Assembly (NCBI RefSeq): GCF_033118175.1
Contig: NC_083701.1
Location: 11,613,501 to 11,677,500, forward strand
Length of the DNA: 64,000 nucleotides
Reading direction: 5' to 3'
Origin: Dama dama
Lineage: Eukaryota; Chordata; Mammalia; Artiodactyla; Cervidae
The position numbers were made by a program, and so were the translations under genes. This document shows, piece after piece, positions 25,601 through 37,954 of this stretch (its first letter is position 1; each line of letters starts with the position of its first letter). The notes beneath the pieces are model-generated. The model was given only the letters and a program-made list of their open reading frames with translations, did no database searches and was not told where the DNA came from.

Positions 25601-28600
25601 TGGGGAGGGTGTTCCAGAACCAGCCTGTACAGGCCCTCCTGGAAGAATCTGATCCAAGGTAGGACTCGAGCCTAACTGGGGCCCCCGCTGCCCCAGACCT
25701 GGATGGGCGACTGAGGTCTGGGGGCCGGTCCTGAGAAGGAGAGACGAGTGTGAGCTGAGCCGGGCGGAGCCCCACTGTCACCTGGGGCCACCTGCGTGGA
25801 GGCTCTGGGCCAGCCGCTCCCTGGAGTCGAGGTGGCGGGGCCCCTCGGGGAGCAGGGGGCACCCTCCTCAGGCATCGGCCTGGAGGGCCGCAGGGCTGGG
25901 CTCGGCCAGCAGCTGCAGCCCTGCGAGGGGCGCATAGAGCGCAGACAGCTGCGGCACCGCCTCAGGGTCCCGGGTGACTGGGTGGCCCGGGCCCCGCAGC
26001 TCCAGCCCACAGCTCTCCACCAGGCTCCGGGTGAGGGCTGTGTGCTTACGCTGCAGTCAGGAGAGGACTTCCAGGGGCGGTGAGAAGCCTGTGTCCTCCA
26101 TCTGGTTGTAGCTCGGCTCTAAGATGCTCACCACCGGTCAGGAATCACCCGGGGCGAACACACAGGTCTCCCAAGGCTGGAAGCAGCGGGACTTGCCCTG
26201 AGGGTGGGAGCCTGGGGCCTCTGATCACTGGCGCCCACGCCCCACCCCACCCCCGCCACCACACCTGAGCCTGGGGCCTTGCTCCCTGAAGAACTGGGGC
26301 TCCAAGGCCCGAGCTCCCCAAACGCGCCCTTCCCTGCGCTGCCTGGGGCCTGTGGTTTCCAGCACCCCAAGGGCTCCCAGCCCCTGCATACGCTATTCTG
26401 GCTGGAAACCCACCCCATCTCTTCATCTATTAATTCCTGAATTGCATGGAGGGGCCCCCTTTCAGAAACACCCCTGGGCCCCGACAGCTACCAACATAAG
26501 CTACACAAGACCCAGCGCGTCTCCCGCTCCGGGCACTGTCTGTGATCACCTGTTGGAGTCTCCACTTGACCAGCCTGTGTTCTCAGGCCCGAGCAGAGGG
26601 CCCGGCACAAGGCAGGAACCCAGCCTAACCCCTGAATGAGCCTGCGTGTGGCTGCTGTGGTGGTCTGGGTCCACAGGGGTCGGAGCCCAGCGCGCCCCCC
26701 ATGCCCCTGCCCTGGCTCTCACCAGCTCCAGCTGCTGGGGCAGGACGCCCCTCTCCAGGCACTGGACCAGCAGGCAGTGTTGGGTGGCACTCAGCGCTGT
26801 GGGGAGATGAGGGTGAGGGCCACCATGGGCCTGCGGCTCCCGGGAGGACAGGCTGGGATACTGGGGCCTTGAGGTGGGGACACGCCCCACCTGGGATCTG
26901 TGGGGCCATCTTTTCCCAGAAGGTTCCAGAAGGTGGGATCTGTGCCTGCCCTGGAAGTGCTGCATAGCCTTTGGTAAGACCACTCCATGCCCCTCAGTTT
27001 TCCTAAATCACAGTCTGTCAAGGGTGTGGGGGGAGCTTCACTGACGAAGGGCGTTCGTGGGTAGTGGCTCACCTCCAGGACTGGTGGCTTTGCGAGGTGG
27101 TTACTGACCGGGAGATGGTGAGACTGGCCCCGGCTCCCTGTGCCGAGCCAGCACGAGAACCCGGCCCTTCCTCCAGCCCCAGCCCATGGCGTCCTCTTAC
27201 CGACTAGTGCTCCGAGAACGCAGAGGACAGCCCTGCTTCTCGAGGCGACAGGCCGCTGAGGGGTCCCGGAGGGCGCTTACGATGAGGCCCCTGGGGCCAC
27301 CCAGCTGTCCCGGCACCCCGGTGTCCAAGGCCTGCTCCAGCTGCGGGGGGGCAGCGAGGAAGAGCAAGAAGAGGCAACCGTGGGTGCCCCTCTGTCCTGC
27401 GTCCACGCGCCCTGCCACTCAAGCTCTCGTCCCCACGCCCTGGGGCCCCAGCCCCTCACGGTGCCAGGGAGTCTGGGACGAGCCTGGGCTCAGCGCCAGC
27501 AGTGCTGGACCACCGTCCCTCCTTGGGCTTTGGGGAGAGCCTCGCACAACAGCGGGCGCGGAGTGGCACCCAGTCAGCAGGGCCCCGGGAGGTCATGCGT
27601 CACCAGGACCCAGAGCATCTCCCATTCCTGCCGCTCATCCCCCCACCCCCTCCCTGCCCTGACCACCGGGCCCCTCACCCTGTCTTCGAGCTCCTGCAGG
27701 GCCCGCAGGGTCTCTGGAGCAGCTCCTGGAGGGCGCCCAGCAGGGAGAGCCGCGGCTCTGAGGGCAGCCTGGCCAGGGCCTCCAGATGAGCCCCCGCCTG
27801 CCTCCTCGGGCCCTGGAAGTTGGGCTCCTCGCTGGGGGCCCTGCCTGTGGGGCAGGTGTTGGCACCGCTGCATTCTGTGCCCAGGCTCCTGCCTGGCGCC
27901 AGCCCCAACCTGATCAGCCCCGGGGAAGCTCCGTGTCAGGCAGAGCGCGCCTTTATGTGCTCACCCCTCCTGCCTTCCCTGGTACACAGGAGGCACTCAG
28001 CATGTTCTGAGCACCTACGGCATGCCAGGCGCTGCACACCCATGGGGCTTATCCTCACCTTCCGCCTTCCACCACCTCCCTCTCCTCCTCCTCAGTCGCT
28101 CACCCTGCCCGGGGCTGATGCTTCAGCTCAAGGAGAGGCCACTTCTCTGCCCTGTTTTGTCTGTTCCTCGGACCCCCAGACTGAGACCCCTCCACCCCAT
28201 CGCCCCTCCGGGATGGCTAAGGCAGGGCTTCTCAGGGTCTCAGCGCCCCTGCAGAGGCGGGCGGGTGGATGGATCTGGCAGAGGGGCCAGAGGGCCCTGC
28301 CTTCTCCCTCCTGTTTTGTTAACCATACAGGCTGCTTCCAGAGAGCCTTCCAGGTACCCAGTGCTGCCCAGACATCATCACCAATCTTCCCGACTTTGGT
28401 AGAAAGCCCCGACCTCCCCTTGTGCGGTGGGGAGACCAAGGCTAGAGCTGGCACCTGGAGCCGGCCCACGAGCCCCGTGCTCACCGTCCTCCCCATAGCC
28501 TGGTCGTGGGGTTTCGAGCGCATCTCCATCCCCCCGGGGAGAGGACACAGGGCCCTCCCTGCCCCCAAGTGACACGGGGTGACTGCGTGGGGTGGGAGGG

Positions 28601-30059
28601 GGGCCCCGACGACGGGGTCAGGGCCTTCTCCAGAGAGGCGGTGATTTCTGGCTGGGTTCCTGAGCTCCCGGCAGGGGTCACTCACCTCCGCTGGCATTTC
28701 TACAGAGCTTCCCTTCAGGCAGGTACAGAACAGCTGCGTGGGAGCAGGGGTAGGGAAAAGAGAAAAGTCCCTGGACCACCAACAAGCAGGCCCACCCCTG
28801 GTCCACGTGATTCTCTTGTCTCTCCCTTCCCCAGGACCAATGCCCTGACCCCATCCCCACCCCCCGGGGCAAGCCGGGCACAGGCGGGGTGGTGAGGCCT
28901 CCCTGAGATCTGGCCTGGAAGCCCGCTACAAAAGGCACCTGAGTGCTCAGGCCCATGAGGAAAGAGCCTCCCTCTTCCTCTTCCTGCCCCATACTCAGCA
29001 GCTGCCCCCCTCCACCAGCTCCTCCGGCCTCCACGTACCCCAGCGATCCTCCTCCATCACCAGCTGCAGCACCCTGTAGGCCAAGTCAGCGCCCTGTGGG
29101 ATGCCCGCTGCCTTCTCCTTGGCCACGGTGCTCTGACCCTGCAGCTGGGAGGGGGCGGGGAGATTCTAGGACCTGCAGGAAGGGGTCTCAGGGCTAGATA
29201 GGAGCGGGGGATGGCGGGCACAGGGGGAGGGGCTGCAGGAGGCCGACATGATGACCAGGGGCCGCTGAAGTTGGAGGACTGGAAGGTGCAAAGGCAGGGG
29301 TCACTCGGGCACAGCAGGAAGGCACTCTGCAAAATAGGTTGCAGGTGAGACATTTCCAAAAATCCCAAGGCTTGCTGGGGTCAAAGCAATCCACAGTGGC
29401 ATGGCAAAAGCGCTCAAAGATCCCACTGCAAAGAAATGAGTTTTGTTTTGCCTCATTATGTGTCGTTCAGAGTTGGGAGGGTTCACTTCAGGAAGGGCTG
29501 AGCTGGAAGCCTGGGGCGTGGCAGTTTGAGAAATTCCATAGGTCGTCCTCTGTCAGGGGCAGCTGATGGAGGGGGCTCTCGGGAAGCTGGGACTCCCGAG
29601 GTGGGGCCAGGGGTACCACCGTCAGCACCGGATCCCACTGGAGAAGTGCTACTGAGAAGCAAGAGACTATCCTGAGGAACGGATGAGACCGTTCTGTACA
29701 ACGTCTGAGCTCCTGGACAGTATTCAGTTTGGTGGCCTGGAGACTGACCTCCAGGTGACCTGCCCCCACCTGCACTCATGGGGATGGTGAGAGGTGGGGC
29801 CTGGAGGTGCTGCTGTGAGTGCAACTCAATTTGTGGGAGTCGAGATCCCCCTGAGCCCTGGAATGCTAGTGTGGGCCCCGCCTCCCCCGTCACAGTGGGG
29901 ACCAGAGGCAGCCCACGGACGCTGCGTGGCAGAACAGAGCTGGTGAGGAGCAGGTCTGGGTCTTGAAGGCAGGTCGTAGGAACCCTGCCCATCCCTACCC
30001 TTGGCACGTCCGGGGCACTCTTCTCACATCGCTGCAGAGTCTCACCCTGATTCCAGCCC

Positions 30060-30150
30060 AGCTTCAGGGACCAGAGAAGTCAAGCTCAGAGGGCCAAAGT
30101 GACTTACCCAAGCCCACACAGCCAGCCAGGGGCCGAGCTGGGGTTCGCAG
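30060..30150 (+). repeat. MIR SINE
   Basis: Contains gtgacttacccaagcccaca and flanks typical of MIR, inside a pseudogene intron. Confidence 0.55.
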
Positions 30151-31018
30151 CCAGACACACCCAATTGCAAAGTTGCTGCGAAACCCCCTACGCTGCGATA
30201 CTGCTCCCCAGCAGCAGGTAAGACTCACCTGGGAGAGTCAGAACACTAGCGGCTGGGTCCTAGTCCACCCCAGTGAAAACTGTGTGCGTGTGTCTGTGTG
30301 AACTGGTATTTTTAAAAAGTCAAAAACCAACAAGACACCTCTCCAGGTGATTCTAAAATGCAGAGTTGACACACATGCCCAGGGACTCCACACTCCTGGT
30401 GAGAGGGGGTGGTTTGCCAGGAGTGGGGGGGATCTCCTTGGTGGCTTCCAGCACCCAGCACACCATGTCTGCACCCCCAGGGCGCCCCCTGCATCCGGAC
30501 GTGGCCCAGCTGGAGGAGAGTCAGCTGCCCGGCTCCCTCTGCTCACCTCTGAAACGTGGCGTGCTGCACGGCCTCCAAGGCCTTGGTCACCACGTACAGG
30601 CTCTCCTCCTCCTTCTGGCTCTGCAACTCCTGGAGGAATGAGGGTCTCGGAGTCCTGTTTCCTGCCGGGGGTGCCGGTGGGGGCAGGAGAAGAGACAGAG
30701 CTAGGAGGCGCTCTCCAGGGATCCCCCACCTTGGGGCCTTCTGCAGTGGGCAGCTTGGACTCTGTGCTGATATGGGTGGGGGGTGGGGGGTTACAGCAGG
30801 CGCCTGGCCTGTACTCAGGACTAGAATTCAAGGTCAGGTGGGGGTGGTCGGAAAGGGGAGAAACAGAGGACTCTCAGACATCTGTCTTCTGCAGGACTTA
30901 AAATGACCAGCCCAGAGGCTACCACTGGGCTTCCTGCCAGCTGAATCGAGCAAAAGGCACATGTTACTTAGTTTATGTGGTGTTTAAAAATGTTGAGATA
31001 ATATTAAAATTGGTGGTA

Positions 31019-31216
31019 GTGGTGATGTAGTCACTCAGTTGTGTCTGTTGCGGCCCCTTGGACTGTAGCTCGCCAGCCTCCTCTGTCCATGGAATTTCCC
31101 AGGCAAGAGATACTGGAGTGGGTTGCTATTTCCTTCTGCAGAGGATCTTCCCGAGCCAGGGATTGAACCGCAGTCTCCTGCATTGCAGGCAGATTCTTTA
31201 CTGACTGAGCCACCAA
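31019..31216 (-). mobile_element. Bov-tA SINE
   Basis: Starts gtagtcactcagttgtgtct and ends ctgactgagccaccaaaa. Lies between the second and third exons of the gasdermin pseudogene. Confidence 0.85.
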
Positions 31217-32895
31217 AACCCCAGTTTTGGCTTCTCTCAAGAAAAACCAAAACAGTGCCACGGAGCTCATATTCCCTCCCGGCAATAAGCAGGTGCAGCT
31301 GTCAGCTTCAGCAGGCCTGCGTCCCCCAGTTTGCCAGAGTCCCCACCATGCCCTGTTGCCTTACCCTTGGCAGCTACCACACTTCTGTTTTTCTGGCCTT
31401 AAAAACAACCAGGGGTTTGAAATCTCTGACTTAACACGAGTCCCTCTCACTGCCTTCTCTCTCTTGCCCGGGGGTGGGGGGGCCCTGCCCCTGAGTTTGC
31501 TGCTAATAGTGGACTCCCCCCATCCCAAGCTACTTCTCAGAAGGCTTCTCGCCAGGCCCTCGAATGGCCGGGACCTTGGGGCTTTTCCCTCCTGCCCCCG
31601 GCCCCGGAGACCTGGGCCCACGGAGAGCAGAGCCCAGCCTGCCTGGCTGATGTTCCCACCTCTCCTCCACCAGGGTCTCCTAGGCGTGGGGGGCACCCAG
31701 AGCAGCCACACAGCCAGCACGGAGCCATGGTTCACCAGGCCGCTGCCCGTCGCGCTCCCCTGCTGCCCGGGGCCAGGCGTCACGGCTCCCGCCACCGTCT
31801 CCTGGAAGCGGATGGGCTTGCTGCGGCTCAGCTCTGTGGGGAGAGGGGTCCAGGCACGGGCCAGGGGCCCGGGGGGCACTAGGCCTCTGCCTCAGGCCCC
31901 AGTTTGGCCTCCACGTCTTACCGGCTCGGTGTGACCCCGGGGCAAGGAGCCCTTGACTCCCGGAGCCTCAGTTTCCCCATCTCTAAAGGGGGCAGAGGAA
32001 TGACGGGTTTTCCCTCCTAGAGTGGTGGTCAGCGTTTACCGAGGAAATTGCCGACAGGGTCCCTGCCACCCAGCAAGCACTTGGTGCAAGTCAGTCACGA
32101 TGGCAATTAAGGTGATGATGATGAGTACTCATCAGAGAGCCGGGACAGGAGGGAGGAAGAGGTGCGCCCTGCTCCTCACGGCGGGCACGTGCTGCCGGGG
32201 GGTGCCCCTGGCGTGAGCCTGGGTGGAGGGGGCGTCGGCTTTCCCCCCCAGGTGGACCCTTTCTCGAGCCGCCCTGCAGTCCCCTCCACTCTGCTGCCCG
32301 CCAGCCCCACCAGGAGGTACCTGGGATGGGGGAGCCAGGCTCCAGGGCGTCCACGAGGGAGAAGTCCGCGGGGATGAAGGGGGTGTCCCAAGGCCAGCGG
32401 GGGCGTCTGTGCTTCTTCCTCACCAGGCAGAAGGGGCGCAGGGGCAGGGTGCTGGCCAGGCTGTCCGCGGGCACCAGCTCACCCTTCCGGCCCAGCTCTC
32501 TGACCAGGCTCATGGTGTCCCTCGAGACCAGCGATGACATGTTCCTTGAGAGGTGAGAAGGTCGGCTGTCACCCAGGGCTGTGGATGTGGGGGGCCCTGG
32601 TGAAGCTGTCAGCCTGCTGAGTTTCTAACACGGGGGAGGGCCCTGAGCAGAGGGTCCCCCCCACCCCCATGCCTGGGTGCTAAAGTTAGCATGTAGGTGG
32701 AAATCACAGGTGGTCAAAACCCCCTGGAACCATCCTTCCAATCACCCCCTACCTGCCTGCATGGGACCCCAAGAAACTCCAGGACCAAGGATGCGTCAGT
32801 CTGAACAGCTGTGCCCTTGGGAATGTTGCTCTGTGCCTTGGTCTCCTCATCTGTTAAGTAGAAGTATATACATATTTACATAAAATATTTATGTG

Positions 32896-33107
32896 TGCTG
32901 TGCTTAGTCGTTCGGTTGTGTCCAACTCTTTGTGACCCCATGGACTGTATCCCACCAGACTCTCCTCTGTCCGTGGGGATTTCCCAGGCAAGAATACTGG
33001 AGTGAGTTGCCATGCGCTCCTCCAGGGGATCTTCTCCACCCAGGGATCGAACCCAGGTCTTCTGCATTACAGGCGGATTCTCTACCATATGAGCCACCAG
33101 GAAGCCC
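32896..33107 (-). mobile_element. Bov-tA SINE
   Basis: Starts gtgctgtgcttagtcgttcg and ends tgagccaccaggaagcc, flanked by near-identical atatttat(g/a) direct repeats. Confidence 0.85.
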
Positions 33108-33865
33108 ATATTTATAGGTTATTATCTATAACAATACTTCCTCTTGGGATTGTGGCCAGGACTAACAAGTTGCTTGTAAAGCACTTAGAACAGTGCTGGT
33201 GCACGTTGATAGGCTGTCCCCTCGGGGGTCTGGCCGACCCTCCTAGTTGGGAGGGTCCCAGGCAGGGTCCAAAGCTGGGGTGCAGGGTGGTTGGGGGGTG
33301 AGCAGGTGGGGGCAGCAGCATTTTGCTCAGTCTTTGATAGCACTTGCCATGGTGGTGGGCACCTTACCTCGGAGGGCACCGGGGAGCCACAGAGGGCTCT
33401 AAGCAGGACAGCGCCACTGCATACCAGCGTGTGAGTTTCAGGAAGAGTGCCTGGACAGCCAGGAGCACAACCCAGTGGAAAGGGGAGACTTGAAGAGCTT
33501 ATAACTACATCCAAGGGATGTGACAAGACAGATTTGTTCCCTGCTGGGGGCTGGGGGAGAGAGTGTGACAGGTAGAGGGAAGTGAGGGGCTAACTCCTCC
33601 ATTAGCCATGGTGTCCAGGGCTCTACAAAAATATTTTTAATTTATGTAAAATCAGAAGAAAGAAATTTTTAACTCTCAAAGAATGTCATAATACTTAATA
33701 TTAGAATATTCATCTATATACGAATACACTTACGGCCAAAGAGAACTGTAACATATGGTTGGGAGTGGGCCAACACAGTCTTAGATGGTAATTTTAGGGG
33801 GTTTTTGGGGGGTATTTTTTGGTGGGATTGTTAAGGACTCTTGAGTCTGGGAGGTAGCATCTCAG

Positions 33866-34417
33866 TCACTATGAAATTAAAAGACGCTTGCTCCTTGGGA
33901 GAAAAGTTACGACCAACCTAGACAGCATATTAAAAAGCAGAGACATTGCCAACAAAGGTCCATCTACTCAAAGCTTTGGTTTTTCAGTAGCCATGTATGG
34001 ATGTGAGAGTTGGACTATAAAGAAAGCTGACCACAGAAGAACTGATGCTTTTGAACTGTGGTGCTGGAGAAGACTCTTGAGAGTCTCTTGGACTGCAAGG
34101 AGATCCAACCAGTCCATCCTAAAGGAAATCAGTCCTGAATATTCATTGGAAGGACTGACGCTGAAGCTGAAACTCCAATACTCTGGCTACCTGATGGGAA
34201 GAACTGACTCATTGGAAAAGACCCTGAAGCTGGGAAAGATTGAAGGCAGGAGGAGAGGGGGACCACAGAGGATGAGATGGTTGACTGGCATCACCGACTC
34301 CATGGACATGAGTTTGAGCAAGCTCTGGGAGTTGGTGATGGACAGGGAGGCCTGGCGTGCTGCAGTCCACAGGTCGCAAAGGGTCGGACAGGACTGAGCG
34401 ACTGAACTGAACTGAAG
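33866..34417 (+). mobile_element. BovB LINE 3' end
   Basis: Begins tgaaattaaaagacgcttgc and ends with the BovB tail gactgaactgaactga. Encodes only the C-terminal end of the BovB protein. Confidence 0.92.
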
Positions 34418-34420
34418 TCT

Positions 34421-34510
34421 TGTCCGACTCTTTCGACCCCATGGACCGTATGTAGCCCGCCAGGCTCCTCTGCCCATGGGATTCTCCAGGCAAGAATACT
34501 GGAGTGGGTG
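34421..34510 (-). mobile_element. Partial Bov-A2/Bov-tA SINE abutting BovB
   Basis: Starts gtccgactctttcgacccca and ends caagaatactggagtgggt. Confidence 0.75.
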
Positions 34511-34549
34511 AAAACTGCTCCCAATTTTAGTATTTTTAGGGAGGAGGGT

Positions 34550-35050
34550 GACCACATGGCTGGTGCGGGGCGGCTGCAGACGGTCCGCTCCGCTCCGGGC
34601 CTGCAGCGGGGCACCGCCCGAGCGCTGGGAGGGGCGCCGTCGGGCCCGAGGGGACCTGAGAATTCGGGCCGCGACGGTTGAGAGGACCCCGGGGAGACAG
34701 TGTGCCACACGGGCCGCCCCAGCCAGGGACTCGGCCTCATGGAGAGACTGCGAGAGAGGCCCTCCGAAGAAAAGGGGTCCGGGGAGGGAGGGGGGCGCCG
34801 GCGGCCGACCTCCCCGGCGGAGGCCGCTGGGGGACCCCCTCGCGGTTCAACTCCGTTGTCCCCCAGGACCCGGGTCCCGGCCCCCCAGTCCCTACCCGAG
34901 GCTCCGAGTGACGGGGATGACTGTCCTGAACCCCAGGCTGCGCCCCACGCAGGAGCCCTCTCGGACGCCCGCCCGGACCACCGGGGTTTCCACCCCGGCT
35001 CGTGGCCCCCAGGGGGCGCGGAGTCTCCCACCTCTCCCTCTGACCCCTGA
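34550..35050. promoter_or_regulatory. Unassigned CpG-rich island
   Basis: About 500 bases of very GC-rich sequence with frequent CpG, in sharp contrast to both flanks. Long open frames exist on both strands (for example plus 34548-35108), which is expected from base composition, and none resembles a known protein. It lies about 2 kb upstream of the first exon of the minus-strand gasdermin pseudogene, so it may be that gene's old promoter or the start of an unannotated transcript. Both are inference. Confidence 0.55.
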
Positions 35051-35287
35051 CCCTGACCCATGGGGTGAGTCTCCGGCTTTCAACAAGGGTGCCGTGGATG
35101 TGCACTAATATTAATATGCCTGCTGTTTTTCTTTCATGTAAAGAATCAAATTGTTCCCAGATTTGTAATTTTTTTATAAAAACCTCGGATGCCCCCTTCT
35201 CCGCCAGCCCCCCACCCACCCACCCCTCCCAGCTCCCCCCCAGAGACATCACTTTGAACTCTTTTTGTTGTTGTTTTCTCTCTCTTT

Positions 35288-35560
35288 TAAAGGACTGTAT
35301 TGAGATGTAATTCACACACAGTTCACTGTAATTCACACACACTTCAATGTCCGTTCAGTGACTATGAGTACATTCACAAAATTGTGGAGCCATCACTGCA
35401 ATCTTAGAATATTTTTTATCACTGCCCCCCACACCAAGAACCCCATCCCAACCACCTATGTGCTTTATGGATTTGCCTATTCTAGATATTTCATATAAAT
35501 GAGATAATACAAGACGTGGTCTTTTGTATCTGTCGTCACTTAAACAATAAGCTTGCTCAG
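35288..35560 (-). repeat. Old L1 (L1M) 3' end
   Basis: Contains gtattgagatgtaattcaca and gatttgcctattctagatat, typical of mammalian L1M 3' ends in reverse. Confidence 0.6.
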
Positions 35561-36550
35561 TTGTAGGCATTAAACATGGACCTACACCAGGGAAAATGAG
35601 AATTTAGGGCCCCCCTCCCTCTTGGGACCCACACGAGTCCCGTCCCTCCTCTCGAGTTATAATTCTCTTTGTTCTTTACTGTTACTGTGACTATGTAAAC
35701 TCTACTCTGCTATTAATAAACTGTAATTATATTTTATTTCCAGGAGGATTTTGATGGTTTCTTGTCCTTTTTTCCTTTTCTTTCTATTTTCTATGTACTT
35801 ACATCTAATTAAATCCAAACTCCGCCAAATGTTTAAATCTCTTCCTCTTACACCCCGATTCCAGGTATTTTATCAATCTCATACTCCTGGAGAAATCTCT
35901 CCCCAAGGCTTCCTATCACTTAGGTGTATCACATCCTCTTACAACTTTCTGGAAAAGGGAACATGGGCAGTAATTAAAAAAAAAAAAACAAAAAACTTTG
36001 GTTGAAAATATCCTTATTCTATCTTGATGATATAGGCTTCTAAATTGGAAATAATTTTCCATCAAGATTCAGGAAGACCTTGCTGCATTGCCTCTAGTCA
36101 GCAGTGGTTGTATTTTAAAGGCATTCCCATGTCTGATCTTCTGTAAATAACCTGTTTTCCCCCTGGATTTTCACTTTGTCCCACAGGTTCTGAAATGTCC
36201 CTGAAATGTTGTGGTATGAGCTCATTTTCATGTATCAATATTTGTGTTAGGCACTCAATGGGCTCTTTAAATCTTGAAATATGTGTCCTAATTATGGGGC
36301 ATTTTCTTGAATTGTTTTCTTGATGATTCCCAGTGTGTGTTCTCTTTTGGGAGAAGGGGCCTGATTTATTCAAATGTTCGCCTTCCTAAACTGCCCTTGT
36401 AAATTTCTTTTCTCATTTTTATCCTGTGGCTTTTGGCTCTACTTTTTGGGAAGTTTCCTTAACGTTATCCTCTAATCTTGAATTTCTTTTCTGTGATAAT
36501 AGTTTTAATTTTTAAGAGCTCTATTTTCTCAATGTTCCTTTTAAAATTTT

Positions 36551-36700
36551 GTGTTTTTTTTTATTTTTTCATTTATTTTTATTAGTTGGAGGCTAATTAC
36601 AATACTGTAGTGGTTTTTGCCATACACTGACATGAATCAGCCATGGATTTACATGTGTTCCCCATCCTGATCCCCCCTCCCACCTCCCTCCCCATCCCAT
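36551..36700 (-). repeat. Ruminant L1 3' UTR fragment
   Basis: Contains attagttggaggctaattac and tgacatgaatcagccatgga, the bovine L1 3' end in reverse. Confidence 0.8.
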
Positions 36701-36703
36701 CCC

Positions 36704-36900
36704 TCTGGTTGCTAAGTCGTGTCCAACTGTTTTGCGATGCAGCTGTCGGCAACCCGCCAGGCTCCTCTGTTCATGGGATTTCCCAGGCAAGAAAACGGGC
36801 ATGGGCTGCCATTTTCTTCTCCAGGGCATCTTCCCATCCGAGGGATCAAACCCAGGTCTCCTGCATTAGCAGGTGAATACTTTACCGAATGAGCCATCAA
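36704..36900 (-). mobile_element. Bov-tA SINE
   Basis: Begins tggttgctaagtcgtgtcca and ends with gaatgagccatcaaaa, next to the L1 tail. Confidence 0.8.
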
Positions 36901-37034
36901 AACCCAAGTTTTAGCTTTTCTCAAAAACAAACAAACAAAAAAACCAAAACCGGTGCGGAAGCTCACATTCCTGCTTGGGCCTCACTAGGTACAGCTGTGA
37001 CGCAGCTGTGAGCTCCAGGCGGAGCCTGTGTCCT

Positions 37035-37128
37035 CTTTCCTTCCACCAGGGGATCGTCCCAACCTGGGAACTGAACTCGTGTCTCCTGCATTGGCAAGTG
37101 GATTCTTTACCACTGAGCCACCGGGGTA
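37035..37128 (-). repeat. tRNA-derived SINE fragment
   Basis: Only the tRNA-like head remains (gcattggcaagtggattctt, ending actgagccaccgggg). Confidence 0.6.
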
Positions 37129-37954
37129 TGGCCCTCCCGGTTGCTTTTTGTTAGTTTTGGCCTCAACTGTTTCTCAGGTACCTGATGATATTGTGGGCTC
37201 CCATTTTGGGGGCGGGGCATCACAAATCAGACCGGAAGCTCTGAGCGGTGGGTGGAGCTTGGTGACTGCGCTTCACGGGCGGGCAGCAATGTGCTCTGCT
37301 TGGTTGCGTATTAGAATCAGCTGGGGAGCTCTTGAACCACTCGGGTACCTGCTCTCAGCGCAAAACAACTAAATCAGACTTGTGGGGGTGGGAGCCGGCG
37401 TTAGTATTTTTTAAAGCACACCAGTTGGTTTCTGTGTGTGCCCAGCGCTGAGGACCTCTGCTGTGCCTTTCTTTGTGGAAACCGAACATCTCCATCAGTA
37501 GGACTGTTTTAGTGCCAGGTCCCCAGGAAGAACCCTCCAGTCTCCTTCCTGCTAGACTAACCCTCGAGTCTCCCAGTGAGGCACTGGGAGAAGGGAGTCA
37601 GCTGGGAAAGACTGCGCTCACAACTCCCAGCTGGGAGAGAAGGTGAGGCAAGGGTTGCCCTGGAACTTTCCACGATAAAGAGGCTCTGTCTGGCCACTTG
37701 TGTGCCCCTCTAGTGACAGGAGCGGCTTCTGGAATGTATCCTTCTGTTGTCTTTTTGCTGGGTGGAAAGAGAAAAGAGAGCAACAGGCACCTAGAGTTAA
37801 TCATCATGAAATTAACAACAACAACAACAAAAACCCAAGAACTTTTCAACAAAGGAAAACAGTAGGAGTCAAACAAGATCTTCTGGGGAAGAGGGGGAGG
37901 CTGAGGTGCCTTGCACCGCTTCACGGGCCCTGAGCCCAAGGCCACAGGTTTGCT

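Larger units (their letters stand above)
25868..32540 (-). pseudogene. Gasdermin pseudogene, GSDMA-like
   Basis: Nine gasdermin exons in order: 32540-32321 (intact ATG; GELVPADSL, then LEPGSPIP), 31833-31660, 30654-30547 (ESLYVVTKALEAVQ), 29144-29039 (LAYRVLQLVMEEDRW), 28733-28686, about 27846-27679, 27340-27201, 26796-26723 (LVQCLERGVLPQQLEL) and 26134-25868 (DPEAVPQLSALYA). The 74-base eighth exon has exactly the GSDMC length. Damage seen: the 31.7-kb exon is one base out of phase with the next; frameshifts inside the 27.7- and 27.2-kb exons; an in-frame TGA at 26059-26057; and CCG instead of an AG acceptor before 26134. Spacing and residues around LQG...DRW and RDPEAVP look closer to GSDMA than to the adjacent GSDMC or to GSDMD, but I cannot run an alignment. 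One small exon expected between 30.5 and 29.1 kb was not found. A working gene with assembly errors is unlikely given the number of lesions. Confidence 0.85.

Noticed and set aside
25204..25662. 152-residue plus-strand open frame
   Set aside because: It is the antisense of the HIGD1A copy and runs across its insertion border.
27820..28572. 250-residue plus-strand open frame
   Set aside because: It overlaps antisense to gasdermin pseudogene introns and the 27.7-kb exon, is rich in Pro/Ser, and resembles nothing known.
34548..35108. 186-residue plus-strand open frame in the CpG island, and a longer minus-strand one
   Set aside because: Long frames on both strands are expected at this GC content, composition is low-complexity (Pro/Arg/Gly), and no domain or splice pattern is seen.
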